The position numbers and the translations under genes were made by a program. DNA of 64,000 bases. Origin: Adineta vaga (Eukaryota > Rotifera). This document shows positions 49,908-63,553 of this stretch, piece after piece; position 1 is the first letter of the stretch, and each line of letters begins with the position of its first letter. The DNA is taken from positions 7,812,001 through 7,876,000 of the forward strand of contig CP075492.1 in the NCBI GenBank assembly GCA_021613535.1, given 5' to 3'. Under the pieces are notes generated by a model. That model did not search any database. It was given only the letters and a program-made list of their open reading frames with translations, and was not told the origin of the DNA.

Positions 49908-50999
49908 ATGGAATCAAATACGAACACAGTGTTGAATACAACTGAATCGATAAATACTGATCCATTGATGAAACCAGAAGTAAATGTTGTTAGTTCTAAA
50001 CAATTATCTGAAACACTATTTCAACGTTTTTCTGGTATATTCTATGCGGCATTTTCAGCATTTCTAATAACAGTCTCCATCTTTATAACAAAACAACTAG
50101 ACGTCGATTTACTTGAAGCATTAATTCCACGATTTATTGTTCAAAGTATACTTTTATTCATCTATATGAAATTTGTAAAACATTATACATTCTATAAACA
50201 GACGAGCAAAGGTGAACGTTTACTTTTGTTCGTCAATGCATTCTCTTCTACAACTGGCTTTTTTGCTTTTTTCTTTGCATATCGTTACTTGTCATTACCA
50301 GATGCAACAACTATACGTTATAGTCAAGTAATTTGGACAGCAATTCTATCGGCAATTGTCTATCGTGAAAAACCATCTATACCAATGATCTTAGCAACAA
50401 TACTAACAACAATTGGTGTCACATGTGTTGCTCAACCGACCTTCTTATTTGACAAAACATCAAATCTTACAATGCATGAAACTTCTTTTACAAATCATCA
50501 ACAACGTTCAATAGCGTTGTTGATTGTATTGTATTCTTCAATTGCTATGTCAATTATGATTGTATCAAACAAACATTTACTGTACAAATACAAAACAAAA
50601 CACAGTTTAATTGTTTTACAATATGCATTTATTTCATTATGTATTATGGTGATTTATTGTTTTTATAAATATTATTTTCTTTCAAATCGAATTGAATCAT
50701 TGAAAACGAATTTTTTCAATTGGAAATATGCATGTGCATCAATTGCTTGTCTTTTACAAATTGTTTCGTCTACACTCGTACAAAAAGCACTTAAACGTGA
50801 ACCACCGTCCATATTTACAATTATTCAATCCAGTGATATTTTATTTTCTATTCTATTACAAAATGCTTTTTCATCGGTCAAATCTAATCTTCTATCGATA
50901 TTTGGTTCGATTCTCGTCTTAACAAGTATAATAATTATTAGTACTTTTAAATTTTTCAATGAAAGAAAAATGAAGAAAAACATCGAACAACCGCGATGA
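49908..50999 (+). CDS. SLC35G-like drug/metabolite transporter (EamA domains)
   Basis: Single exon, 363 residues, about ten hydrophobic helices arranged as two EamA halves. The first half includes FSGIFYAAFSAFLITVSIF and FVNAFSSTTGFFAFFFAYRY then LSLPDATTIRYSQVIWTAIL, the motif typical of SLC35G1/TMEM20-type proteins. The second half includes SIALLIVLYSSIAMSIMIVS and a last helix FGSILVLTSIIIISTF, followed by a basic tail. It follows the GPCR by 485 bp on the same strand; TTTTTTAG lies 7 nt before the ATG. Substrate unknown. Confidence 0.8.
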   Translation: MESNTNTVLNTTESINTDPLMKPEVNVVSSKQLSETLFQRFSGIFYAAFSAFLITVSIFITKQLDVDLLEALIPRFIVQSILLFIYMKFVKHYTFYKQTSKGERLLLFVNAFSSTTGFFAFFFAYRYLSLPDATTIRYSQVIWTAILSAIVYREKPSIPMILATILTTIGVTCVAQPTFLFDKTSNLTMHETSFTNHQQRSIALLIVLYSSIAMSIMIVSNKHLLYKYKTKHSLIVLQYAFISLCIMVIYCFYKYYFLSNRIESLKTNFFNWKYACASIACLLQIVSSTLVQKALKREPPSIFTIIQSSDILFSILLQNAFSSVKSNLLSIFGSILVLTSIIIISTFKFFNERKMKKNIEQPR

Positions 51000-52712
51000 G
51001 ATAAATATTTCTCAAAGTGATCTATACGGAATCGATTCTATACTTTTCGTTTGAAAGTTCAATGGATTATTAGAATCATTTCTATATGTGATTCTTACTA
51101 GCATACTTTTACCTTTATAAATATAAAAATAACATTCAATGATGTCATAACGTTATAGTAGTACGTATACTACTATATCTTTCTTTCAATTAATATAAAG
51201 ATTAAATCTAAAAACTCGAACATGATTCGATGTTCAACATGTTCGTATCGAACACATATTTTTTCGCATTAGCTATTTGATCTAGTGTGTTTGAAGACTT
51301 ACAAACGTATGCAACTATGTTCAATAAGTTAACTTTTTTCATACAAGTTATTTTAAAGGTGTACATTCGCTTGCATTTTTCAATTGTAGTCTTATTTCAC
51401 AGTTGCATTATATCAAGATTGGGATGCTTATATTAATTATTGAAAGGGACAGACTGTCGAGTTGAAGGCCAAAGTAGTTGTGACAAGGACTCTGTTTTGT
51501 TAAATAAAAGACAAAAACAATGAAGTTTTCGTTTGGAATTTGAAGGGAAAACAAAAAGAAGTTAGAGAGATATGATTTCTAAAATAGGTTGCAAATAGCA
51601 GTAGTATGCTTGCTCTTTGTCTCAATATCTTGTTGCACATCAAATATAATTTTGGAAAATAATCAACTAACCAATTTAATCTGAACGATTGGATGTTCAA
51701 TTTCAAACTAGTCACTCATCTTGTCTCAGATTTGAAAGAAAAAAAACTATAGGTTGTATTCTTCATCTAATTAACGCGAAGAATAGATATATTTAATACT
51801 AGTTCAGAATTAACGAGATTGACAAGGATCTTGTATTTTAATCGATGTATGTTTTGAAATTTTATATTGAAATTATTCAGTAATACAACACTTTTTAACG
51901 TGTATTTGAAAGCAAGTAAAACAGTAAGAATACGAGCATCTATTAAATGAATAAAGTATTGAGTAATATTGACAATGATGATATTGATCTTTTTCAAAGA
52001 ACATGATGAATTTGCATAAAATTCTGCACTTTTGTGAACTTTCTTTAATAGGATATTCTTTCGATAACAGCTTTTACATTGAATCATCTACGCTAATATA
52101 AGGTTATAGGAATACCATATGTTGTCTTCGTAGTCACAAAAATCTTTTTATCGGATAAAAAAATATGAAATTGTTTGAGAATTCATTTAGATTTTTCAAA
52201 TAAAACTAAAATATTCATTGATACTGAATCGAATAGTTTTCGAGACTCCTAAGAAGATCTCTAATTTTAATTTATTTCTGATCAATGTTTAGATTAAACA
52301 CTTGAACCATTATTACTTTTCATCTAGCGTTTAATGCTCGACGAATATGTATGTATATATATATATATATTTATAAGTTTCGGACTTAAACGAAAAGAAA
52401 ACGAGTCGAAAAAAGAGTAGGTACAGAAAACAGGTATGAGAGAATTGTTTTGTTTTGCATGTATAACCTAACTAAATAGAAAAGTATCAGAAAATCAAAG
52501 CGAGAAAAGCATTAAAAGGAGAGAAAAAAAAGAGTGTTTGATTTTCTTGCATCATACCGTATTTGTCAAGAAAAAAGAAACGAAAAGAAAAAAACAAATC
52601 GAAATCGAAACATTGTATAAAGTATATAGATCCGATGACTAAAAACATATTTATTGTAGATTGTTCAACAAACGGAATGTCAATGGAAGAAAAAGAGTTT
52701 ACTGATTCAGAA
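51000..52712. other. 1.7-kb convergent intergenic region
   Basis: No supportable exon. A (TA)n repeat lies at about 52351-52372. Confidence 0.65.
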
Positions 52713-55643
52713 TCAAGTAGCACTTGTCGATGAATTAGTTGGTTTTGTCAGATGTGAAATCGGATCGTATCGTAGTACCATATCATGTGCTTCAGGATGA
52801 AGACGAAGATATTCATTTTTTGCATTTGAATAGGCTTGAACCATTTCTTCATAATGAAGTTTTTCACTTTGATTAGATAATGTACATCTTAAAAGAAGAA
52901 AATCATTCATTATCTAATGAGAGTAATTTTCATCGAAATCTTACTTTTCATTATTAGTAAAATGATCATAACCATTGATTGTTTCGCGACAAACATAACA
53001 AATAAATAACCCACATGATGAACAAGTCATTTTATTACAACCTTCCACTTTATAAAATCTCTATAAACGAAGGAAAAGACACGATTTTCAAATCATTCAA
53101 TGTCAAAACAATCACAATTCCTACTTGTGTACAACGAGGACATTTTCGTATCATTGCTTCAGTAACATGTTCTTCAATAAATTTACGCATTTCAAGTTCA
53201 ACACCTTTTTCAACTTCATCACATCGTAATGGAATATGATTAGGTTCTTTACATAATCTAAAATACAAATAGAGATACTTTAAAAATGAATAAGAGAAAT
53301 ATCATTGTAAATTAACCTGCAAGTTTCTCTCATACATTCAGGATTTAAACAACGAAATACTTTATCATCAGGATTATCAACAATAGCAGCATATGGACAA
53401 TAAGGACAGCATTCAAGATCGTCGATTTCAGCTAAACAAAACAAACAAATACTGATTAAAATCAAAAATATTATTAGAAGAAAAAAAACAAACTCAAAAG
53501 TATTCATCTCTTCGAATCTCTTGATTTTTCTGCTATTACAAATTAGTTTACCTTGTCGAATATTTTCTTCTTGTATCCGTCTGTTCAATCGATTTAAATC
53601 ATTGGGTGATAAAAGTTCACTAACAAGTTGTATTGCATATTCACCTGGACATGAGCTTTCAACACAAGCAAATCGACATTTGCCTTCTTTGAAAGAAACA
53701 TCAATATGTGTTCGAACACAACTTCTATAATAAAGAGAAGAAAAAAAGGGAATGCAGAAAAGTTATATAGAGACAAAAATGGATTGTATCAAACGTACCG
53801 ACAATAAAGATGCCCTACTGTACATTCTACCATATCATCAATTAATAAGTCTTCTCGACAACATATTTCACATTCCAATGTTTCATTGCCTTTTTTGGCT
53901 TTTTTCACACGTTTTTCATGGTCTTTAGACATTTTACCGAGATAACCTGAAAATTTGTTTATACAAAAATAATATTGATAGAAAAACAACTGAAAAATAT
54001 TCTTACGTCGAATTTTCACTTCATTCTTAGCAAAACGAAGTTCATCATAGAATTCTTCACATGGTGTATGCGGAATTGCATATGCAAACTTGTTATTTTT
54101 TATTAACCATGAGGCGGATGGCATTCGACTGACACCACTTGTCGAAAGATCTAATTAAATATTTTATTAATAAATAGTATCCATGAATATTAAATTTACA
54201 TACCAAGCATATCTATGGATTTTCGAATAGCTGTTCGTTGTAGAAAAGTATTTGTTCGAACAGATAAACGTGTTTCTAATTTTCGGATTGTTGAAAGAAA
54301 ATGATAATTTTCTTCTTCTAAAGCTTGTTCAAGAATACTTTTATCCGTCGTTGGAAAAGCACGAACAAGAAATGCTTTCGCATGATTAATATACGATTCA
54401 GATTGTTTACGTTGAGTATCGAAAAAATATGTTAAAGGATCCGAATAAGACGATAAAAATTTTGGTATATCATCGATTGTCTCAGACCACGAACGTTTTA
54501 ATGACATATGTCGATTATGATCTGATGATTTCTTTTGTTTTTTCGTATAACCATTATCGAGAAAATTTGTTACTATATCATTAGTTGAAGGAATTGGATT
54601 CATGGCGGTAATTGTTCGACGTGCTACATCAAGATCAATATCAGGTATGACAGCTTCGACTTGTCCAAGAATTTCTTCAACATCGATTTCAGGTACTAGA
54701 ATAAGTTCAGTTTCAGTCACGGGATTTTGAGGTGTAATTGTTGGTTGAACTATTTGCGTAGGTGGTGGAATTATTGGTGCGGGATACTGTTGCATTGGAG
54801 GTGTTGGATATGTATATGTATGTGGTTGAACCGGAATAAAATCTCTAGAAGAAATATTAATCTTTTAAAACGTCATAAATTGCACTTTACTCAGAGATAG
54901 TGAGTACTTTCAAGTTGAGATTGAAAACGGTACAGAGTTAGGCAGAAAGGAAAAAAACAGGAAACGTCATAATAGAGATTTCTTCAATGTATTAGTTTCC
55001 TTATTTAATGAATTTTTAATTATCTTTTCAGTCTACTAAACATCTAATTCAGATATAAATCATCGTATTTCTTATATATTATCTTTTTCAAGAATTCGAT
55101 ATTCTGCATACTGTAAAAATCCATCTAATAGTTGGAAAATTCCTTTTTACACATGTCATCTTTTCACTGGGAATATGACAAACTTCTCAATAGTTGAACT
55201 GTCATAAATGATTGTTTTTATATTTCAACGAACCTGATAGGTGTAGATGGATTCACTGTATTATTTGTTGTTAAATCAATAACATCATTTGTTATCGTCT
55301 GTTGTGGAGAATTAAAATTCATCATTGGAAGTGTCGTCATTGGCCATGATTGATTATTATTTAAACTTATCCATGGATATGTCGGAGGTGTTTGTTGATT
55401 ATAAAGTGATGGATAAATAGGCGTTGTTGTCGTCGGCCATGGATTGACTGTTGTCGGCATCCAAATTCGATCGAACATAGTTGGTGTTGCACCAAGTTGA
55501 ATATTCCTCCAATCAGATAAATCTTTTGCTTGTTGATTCACAGATGTTGCTGTTGCCGACGTTGTTGTCGTTGTTGTTGTTTGTGTATTTGCCGATGAAA
55601 TATTTAATGAATGATCAAGTTCATTAAAATCCAAATAATTCAT
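52713..55643 (-). CDS. RNF216: RNF216/TRIAD3-like RBR E3 ubiquitin ligase
   Basis: RING-between-RING ligase. Exons 55234-55643, 54204-54844, 54007-54150, 53799-53946, 53552-53724, 53317-53431, 53125-53257, 52945-53060 and 52713-52887 give 684 residues. The N-terminal 300 residues are Thr/Pro/Asn-rich. The TRIAD follows: RING1 CEICCREDL / CTVGHLYCRSCV; IBR CCPYCPYAAIVD / FRCLNPECMRETCRLCKEPN; then IRKCPRCT / KVEGCNKMTCSSCGLFICY / CRETINGYDHF, the RNF216-specific ending. The Cys in GCNKMTC corresponds to the catalytic RING2 Cys. The CEELAEKD-like RCDEVEKGVELEMRKF helix between IBR and RING2 is also as in RNF216. An acceptor-like TTTTTAG is 12 nt before the ATG. Confidence 0.9.
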
Positions 55644-56494
55644 GGCTATATGCTCTAAAAATTCATATGTATACGTCTCTTTAATTTAGATCATATAAGA
55701 AAAAAAAACCAATCAATATGATGATGAAAAAAAACATAGGATGAGGAGGAGTTGACCGTCTATACACGAACGTAACGAATGAACATATCAATGAATGAAG
55801 AAAAAGAAATTGTAAATACTCCTACTCAGTAACAACAGCATTTTTCTATCCTACCACCACAACAACAACAACAGCGTCATAGCTTGCAAAAAAAAAACGA
55901 GAGAAAAAACTAAACGAAGTATGTGTTGGGAGAACGAACAACGCACAACGCCGCGGCGTATAATAACGGAAGAGGAAAATGAGAGAAAATGTATGAGAGC
56001 TTGAGGGACCGACCGATCGACTATCTGCTTGTTTCTTCTCGTCGATAACGAACATTAATAAACGTTTCAATAGTCTCACCTACTGAACAATTTTTTTCTT
56101 TTACTCCCTTTTTTCTTCTATGATTTAATATGACATAAAAAGTCTTGTTAACGAGTTGAAGATAATGACAAATATATTTTTCATGAATATACATATATTC
56201 ATGATGCTTGAATCAGTATGGTATTAGTCATTGTCATATTTCAATATTCAGGTAGAAGGCAAAAAAAAATACCAATTAAACTGATTGTAGCGACATCTGA
56301 TTTTTATTTTTGAAAAGAATTTCCTTTAACTTTTCCCAATTGATAAAATTTCTATAGAATTATATTCATCATGAAAAGAAAAAGCCATTTAATCATCTGT
56401 GGATCTTTCCTATTGGGTTAAATATCAGCTGATAAGAAATGATGTAATTCTTCTAGATCTAGAATAGAATTATTATTTTTGTATGTACATATGC
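55644..56494. promoter_or_regulatory. Divergent intergenic region, RNF216 (-) / DNAJC4-like (+)
   Basis: 851 bp between opposite starts. It contains a rare GC-richer patch near 55940-55960 and a CAA/ACA repeat near 55853-55873. No exon. Confidence 0.5.
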
Positions 56495-57648
56495 ATGTTC
56501 AGAAATTCTCAACAACGTTTGTGGAGGAAAAGTAGGATTTGTAGTGAACATCTACATCCATATAACAACAATTTCATCCGATCTACTTTTCCATCATCTC
56601 GGTAATTTTAGTTTTCTTTCGCAAAAAAAAATAAAATGTATTCTTTTCGTGTAAAGATCATTTAGTTTAACAAAATGTCGCTGTAAAACAGCAAATATTA
56701 ATTCACGAAATTATTATGATCTATTAGGTGTAGAACGAACAGCAACACAAAAAGAAATTCGAAAAGCTTTTGTAAAATTATCCAAAGAGGTGAATATGAT
56801 TAGATAGACGAATATGATTATCATTATAAAAGACTTCAAGTTATAGTATCATCCCGATGCCAATTCAGCCGATAAATCTCTTCATGATAAATTTGTAAAA
56901 ATTAATGAAGCATTCAGTGTTCTTAGTAAAACATCAACAAGAAAGACTTATGATCAAAGTAATTAAATAGTTAAGTACACTTGGTCTTTAATGGGATTGA
57001 TTTCATCTAGCGTTCAATCCTTCACAACAACAGCAACAATCGTATACTCGACGATATTCTGCTCCTCCAACATCACGACAACAATCATCAACTAGTTCCT
57101 CATTCGAATGGACAGCTCGAAATTTTAGTAATCGAGGAGCTCATGAACGTCAATCAACTTCGAATGATTATGATTGGTAAGTAGGTGTAAATATCTTCTT
57201 ATAACTCTTTAAAACAACAACAAAACTATATATCTTTAAGGGGAACACCTCATTTTGATAAGACCTTCTATGACATGCTTCGTCGACAAATGAAACAAGA
57301 TCGAAAACGTCAAGAGAATTATTCACGTAATCCACCGCCAGGATACGGATTGATCAATACTTACTTCGCTCCATTTTCAATCATTTCATTTCTAATCGGT
57401 TTTGGTATTTTGATTCATGTTCTACAAGGACGGTAAGAGATTGAGAAAGATTTTTCTTCAAAATAAAATCGATGCAACGTATGTTTATTAGCATGGTGCG
57501 ATTTTCTGATCCAAATTATGTTGTTGACCCACGAAGTCGAAGTTATCATGCTTACCGTGAATGGCAACGATTGAGTGCACTTAAAGATGCTGAATCGATG
57601 CCGTTACGTGAAAGTTTAACACGACGTAATGATAATGAAGAAAAATAA
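56495..57648 (+). CDS. DNAJC4: DNAJC4-like J-domain protein with C-terminal membrane segment
   Basis: Hsp70 co-chaperone. Exons 56495-56601, 56666-56789, 56847-56958, 57011-57176, 57241-57432 and 57492-57648 give 285 residues. A basic N-terminus (RNSQQRLWRKSRICSEHL) resembles a mitochondrial presequence. The J domain runs from NYYDLLGVERTATQKEIRKA through LSKEYHPDANSADKS to INEAFSVLSKTSTRKTYD, with the essential HPD intact. A Gln/Ser-rich linker follows, then RQMKQDRKRQ and one hydrophobic helix (FSIISFLIGFGILIHVLQG) and a short basic tail, the DNAJC4 layout. The 5' ATG at 56495 is supported by perfect phase across the first intron. Confidence 0.82.
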
Positions 57649-58402
57649 ATTTTCTTTCCTTTTTTTTTCGTTATCAACCTTGTTCTTCTTGTACGATATT
57701 ATTTAAGCGAATAAACATAGCAATTCATACAATGTTATGAACATTTATCTGTAAGAAAGAAAAAAGCAGTTAGTTTTATGTTTCTACCATTCGATGTCGT
57801 TTGTCGTCAGTTTTTTCTTCTTCACAAGAAACAAATGACTGTACAAGGTAAGACGATTGTTTAATAAAAATAAGACGTAAAAACGAGAGTATTTTTTAAT
57901 TGTCAGTCTCGTCGTTATGTAATTATTTTCAATTTCATGCCTATGCGTAGAAAAGAATCTCTTGTCATACAGATTTTTTTTCTTTTTTCGATAAGTAGAA
58001 AGATATTATCTGAGAATGTTCATATGACGTATTTCATGTCTATTTCTATTGGTAGGATCAATGTCATAATATGTAAATTAAATTAATCAACAGATTGAAA
58101 ATGAAAATACTATTTTGAGAAAATCAAAGCTGTTGTTCTCATCATCATATGAACGGAATTGTGACCAGATTCGAAAGAAAGGAATAACTATAAATATCAC
58201 GAATAGTCTTAACCAGACAAGACATAAAGAATGGTCTTCTTTCTGAACAGCACCAGAATGCATTTGGTATATTAGCCTTCAGAAACATCCACTGGAAACA
58301 GCTATTAATATCTATGTATAAACTAATCCGGATCATCCGAAACGTCAACAGTATAAATACTCGAGCGTTCAATAGAACATCAATATTAGATTCTGAATCA
58401 TA
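57649..58402. other. Intergenic, DNAJC4-like to second GPCR (same strand)
   Basis: 754 bp. AATAAA near 57709 is a likely polyadenylation signal of the J-protein gene. No exon seen. Confidence 0.6.
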
Positions 58403-59560
58403 ATGAATTCTATCTTACAATCACGTGATACACCAGATTATATTTCTATTTTAAAACCGCCTCTTATTGGTAAACTTTATTTATGGGGTTATTTATGTTT
58501 ATTCATTCTTGGTTTTACTGGTAATATTGCTAGTCTATTAACATTTACTCGGCCAACATTACGATCGGTTTCGACAAGCACATTATTTATTGTCTTAGCC
58601 ATTTCGGATACGATTTTTCTACTTATATCCATCATTGATTTCTTTGATTTTGGTATACAAATTCCTCTAGTCAACTATGTTGACTATAATGCCTTATGTC
58701 GCATGCGATTATTTATCATTTCAATGGCACAAATTTGTTCAGCTTGGATTCTAGTTGTCATTTCATTGGATCGATGGATTCGTACACGATTTCCATATAA
58801 ATCAGCAATGATCTGTACTCAAAAGAAGGCAATACTCGCTGTTATTATCATCATCATTCTTGATACAGGTCTTCATGCAATTATGTTGACACCAATGATC
58901 GGTGGTTTATTTCCTGGAGTTGCACTGTTAGCTTGTGGACCGCTTACGTGGAATTATTTATACTTTTATTATATATCATGGACAATTATACAAGTGAGAT
59001 AGATGATCTTATTAACGAAGTTCATTTCTTCTTCTTCACCTAGGTTTTCATCAATTGTCTTGTACCTGTAATGTTAATGTTATTTTTTCTTATTGATATG
59101 TTTATTAAAATTCGGCTTCAAAAACATAATCTAAGTCAACCAATTGAACTTCAACCTCGTGGTCAAGTAGTACCAAATCCAGCAGCTAAAAGAAATAGTC
59201 GTTTACAAAAGCAATTATTCGTTTTAATCTTATCGAGTATTATTATCTTTCTAACGACAACTTTACCCGTCGCTGTATATCGAATTGTATTTCCACGACA
59301 AATTCTTTCTGTACCAATAACAGAGTTCGAATCTATTGCAAAAACATCAGCTTGTTTAACATTCTTCTGGAGTTTTAACTATGCTGTAAGTTGGTCATTG
59401 ATCAACCGATAAAATTAAATCCACTTCCTTTTAGATCAATTTCTACATTCATTGTTTAACTTCAACATTATTTCGCAGAGAATTTCAAAAATATCTTGGT
59501 CTAATATGTAACAATGGACAAACTCAAGTGGTTCCGACTACTTTTATAACATTACGTTGA
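58403..59560 (+). CDS. Rhodopsin-like GPCR, FMRFamide/peptide-receptor type
   Basis: Exons 58403-58993, 59044-59385 and 59435-59560 give 352 residues. TM1 LFILGFTGNIASLLTF has the GN pair. TM2 STLFIVLAISDTIFLLISI has the L-x-x-x-D. TM3 ends AWILVVISLDRWIRTRFPY, a DRW version of DRY followed by the FPY loop. TM4 ILAVIIIIILDTGLHAIML. TM5 VFINCLVPVMLMLFFLIDM. TM6 LFVLILSSIIIFLTTTLPVA keeps the TM6 Pro. TM7 TFFWSFNYAINFYIHCLTS has N-x-x-x-F-Y in place of NPxxY. The short tail RREFQKYLG is the helix 8 region. Many such receptors occur in bdelloid genomes; the ligand is unknown. Confidence 0.85.
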
Positions 59561-60068
59561 ACATTTTCTGTTGTCCATATCTTTATTGTATAGTTAGTGA
59601 TCATCTGATGTCCCTGTCCGAATCATATAGTATTGTACAAAATAAAAATTATCTTGATTACAAGAAAGAAAATTTGATGATGCAAAATCTTCCTACGCAA
59701 TATAATCGCATGGTGGATTCAAGCTAATCTGAATACTACTGTAGGAAATAAGAAGATGTCAGAAAGGTTTCTTCGTCGTCGATAAAGAGTAGAAAAGAAG
59801 TGGAACATTTTCTACTCACAAAAGAGTGACGAACCGGTAGATAAGCAATTTTATTTAATTATTTTAGATAAAAACGATACAAAGCAAAACACAGACAGAC
59901 AATAATAAAAATCAATTGAACTTTTAATACATAGATGTAATTTGTTTTTTCATTGAATACTGAACATAAAATAGAAAATGAAACATTGTACAAATAAACT
60001 CACTAAATGTATATATGTATCACAGTTAAAACAATAGAAAAAAGGACAAGAGCTTTATTTTGATCATT
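59561..60068. other. Convergent 3' flanks of GPCR and ACAP genes
   Basis: 508 bp; AATAAA near 59640. No exon. Confidence 0.6.
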
Positions 60069-63000
60069 TTATGATGAAAATGATGGAGTTCTTGCAATTT
60101 CTTTCATATATACAGGATCATCTAATATTGAAATATAAGTTTTTTCAACATCGACATCTTCTTCTTTCATTTGTTCGTGTAATGCTATTAAACGATACCA
60201 TGTTATAACATCTGGATCAGCAAGATTCATTGAAAGTGAACATGCATCAATACCATGATTATCTTTTAGTAAAGGATCAGCACCACGTTTAAGTAAAAGT
60301 ATAATTGGTCTAAAGATATCAATTTGATTACAATAATGACAATAGGGAATATAAACATACCCGCGTCCTTTATTCGCCAATTGAGTTGCATAATGAAGAG
60401 GTGTTCTACCATCTTCATCAGCTAGATTGACTTTCGCATTATTTGTTAGAAGAAATTCAGCAGCTGCTACGGATTTCTAGAATATAAATACATCGATACA
60501 AGGGCTGATCAGAATATGCCGTCTTTGGAAAAACAAAAGTCAATGTGTACTAAGAATTCATCTACTATCAATTGAAATAAGATTAGAAAGAAAACTAAAG
60601 CATACACTTAAGATTGCTTCAATTAATGGTGTTCGTCCATGATCATGTTCATTGGAGAAATTTTTATCAGCATTAAGTGCCAGTGCATGTAACATCATTG
60701 GAACATTACGATTACGAGCTGCATCATATAAATAGATATTCACATTCCATATCAATGGTTGGTTATCTTCAAAAGATGAAAAACGATTAGAAAAATATGA
60801 ACGATTATCTTTCATCTTACCTGTAACAATACCATTATCAGAGGGTATGATTGGCTTTCTAAAATATTAAACAAATCTAAATGAAATGAGACATCGAACG
60901 AAACAAACCGAAATAATAGTTGTCGATTATAAGTTTTCAATAAATGTGATGTATTGTCATCGTCAATATCACATCCAAAACTCGTTGATAATGCGGTATT
61001 TTTCATTATAGTCCATCGTCGTATATTACGTGTTGTCGATCGCAAATGATTGGATGGTGGCAATGGACGTATAAATGCTTTTTGAACATATTTTGCATCG
61101 ATATAACTTCGACGTTTAGTACTAAGTAAAGCGAGAAAAAGTAATCGTTTAGAAAAGAAACAACTTTACGTTCTAATTTATTCTTACGGATCTGTATCTG
61201 TTGTTGGTTTTTGTATTTCATCTGATCGTTGTGCTTCATAAATATTATTGACAATATTATTACCTAATTCTGACATGACTAGAAGTGTTTCTAAATCCCA
61301 TGTATCCATATGAACTGATCGAACTTTCGAAAGATTAACACCAAGACCTCTGATAAAAGAATTTTATGATTAAAAAATCAATTCTAAATCAAACAAACCG
61401 ATGTGCTCCACCGCAATTTAAACAAAGTAATATGCCTAAATTAATCGATGCCCATTCAGGATTATCAGCATCACAATCACAACATTTATCATTGCCGGGA
61501 AGTGAACGTACATATTCAATTTTTTCTTTAATCCTAAAATATAGAATTCTTCGATACAAACTAAATAAAACATATATTTTCTCATTACATCTTTTGTTTT
61601 AATTCAGTTTTAGCCATTAGAATTGTATTTGAACGATCATCAAACAGAGATTTCGGTGAAGACTATAATAATAAAAATTCAGTAGAGAATTCATCATTTC
61701 ATCTCAACGAACTGTTGATGAAGTTGGTCTTCCATCATCCGATGATTTGAATAGATCCGCAATTGCGGAATGAAGTACATTAATCCATTGTTCACAAGCC
61801 ATTTGTGAATCTGCTTGCAGAAGATGTGAACTAAAACGTTCAAAGATTATCGAAAACAAATTCATGAAGAAAGTTCTTACCTGTTCGGTGAAATAATCTC
61901 GAATACAAATCGACGATCGTTATCATTTGTAGAACGAATCGTACATAGACGTAGATCAGGTACCATAATTGAATAGGGAAATTGTTGGGGAGAATTTTCA
62001 TTAAGAGCATTACTACTATTTCGTTTCATATATAATAATTGACCATTTCGAATACAAAACCAACGTCTAAACAATTATATAAGTAATAAGTTACATCGTC
62101 TAATAACCAACCTATTCCATGTCTTGAATTTATTATGTGAACGTTTAAACAGATAACCTGGAGAGAAAAAGACGATGACTTTGTCTCTTACTGAATAATA
62201 ATCGTTTATTTACCTTCTTTAGTCACTTCAGTACCATTCGATGGCATATTTGATAAACTTTGTTGTGAAATATTTCTTGATAGAATATTTTTTGACTATA
62301 CAATACTTCTATATTTGACCTACTAAAGAATTATTTTTCATCACTTACTAAAGATAAAGAAGATTCTGGTGTCATTCCATCGTTTCTGTTCTCGTCTGGG
62401 TTATACTAAAAATAGAAAAGGAGATAAATTCAAGATGATGATATGAAACATTTGTATGAATTAATACTCTTTTTTGATTGATTTCATGTATTTTTTCTAA
62501 TAATTTCTCTTTCTGTCCATTTTCTTGTTTCATTTTGGTTAACTAAACAATCAGTCGAACATGTATTTATTTATTTATTTACTTAATTAACAATTACTTC
62601 TGTATTCATCGAATGGACATCTTTTTCTGTTTCAGTTGATAATAATTCATAGCCTTGATGAAAAAATGCTTTATGAAAATTGATATACGATAAAAATAAT
62701 TCAATTAGATCGACTTTATGGTGATTAAATAAGACATTTATTTGAGAAGTATAATCAATTGATGTATGACCGAAACAACTTCGAGTAGCAATCAAATTTT
62801 TACTAACATCTTCACATAAATGAGCTAAATAGTCAAGAATTATGTATACAAAACTTGATATTATTGTTTACTTACGTTTTGTTTTCGATACATCTGCATT
62901 CTTTTGTAAAGCTGAAAAATAATTGATTAATTTCAATGACTTATCGTTGATAAAACAAAAAAAGATGTTATTACCAATATCATAATCTGTACTTAAACGT

Positions 63001-63553
63001 TCGAATAATTTTCCTTGATCTTTTACTTTTCTTATATCTTCTTTTAACATTCGTGTTAATGTTCGTAGCATACTATGTGATGTTTGTTCCAATAAATTCT
63101 ATTTGAAAAATATCTCTCTTTGTTTTTTTTCCACCAATAAATCAATTTAGTGACTTACAGAAAATAAAGTTTGTATTTCATACAGATAATTACCAAATTT
63201 TGCGAGACTTTTATAAGTTAATTCATCTGTAGAAAAGAATTCGCGAACATCAAAAATGCATTTAATAAATTTCCTAAAGAAGATAATCGTCTTTTTTTCT
63301 TCTAAACAAATTTCACCAATAGTTTTTCTTACTGAAAATCTTGCACAAATAATTTGCCACTATTAATAACTAAATTGCACATTTTATACATTTGTTCTAA
63401 ACGATCTTCAAGTATATCGATGTGATTCGCAGCTTGTCGAAGTTGACTTCTTTTTAATCAAGATATTATTTTATATAAACAATATAAAATTGAAAAAACA
63501 TACCGATAAACAGGAGAATCTTTAAGACATTCTTCAAAATCGATGGTATGCAT
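60069..63553 (-). CDS. ACAP: ACAP-type ArfGAP (BAR–PH–ArfGAP–ankyrin)
   Basis: GTPase-activating protein for Arf6 working on curved endosomal/plasma membranes. Twenty exons: 63504-63553, 63333-63449, 63159-63273, 62975-63098, 62876-62911, 62598-62824, 62468-62542, 62349-62405, 62214-62295, 62112-62157, 61881-62066, 61713-61830, 61589-61662, 61399-61533, 61188-61349, 60909-61121, 60821-60858, 60606-60766, 60361-60476, 60069-60309; 790 residues (human ACAP2 778). N-terminal [56 protein letters not shown] and [14 protein letters not shown]. ArfGAP zinc finger: [20 protein letters not shown] then [13 protein letters not shown], with the catalytic Arg in HRGLG. Ankyrin repeats: [39 protein letters not shown] lies 2 nt before the ATG. 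Confidence 0.93.
60310..60360 (-). other. 51-nt stop-free, frame-preserving intron in ACAP
   Basis: GTATGT...TTTAG boundaries. Translation of the intron would insert a 17-residue Tyr/His/Cys-rich stretch ([11 protein letters not shown]) into an ankyrin repeat. Splicing gives [15 protein letters not shown], a normal ankyrin helix. Confidence 0.75.
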
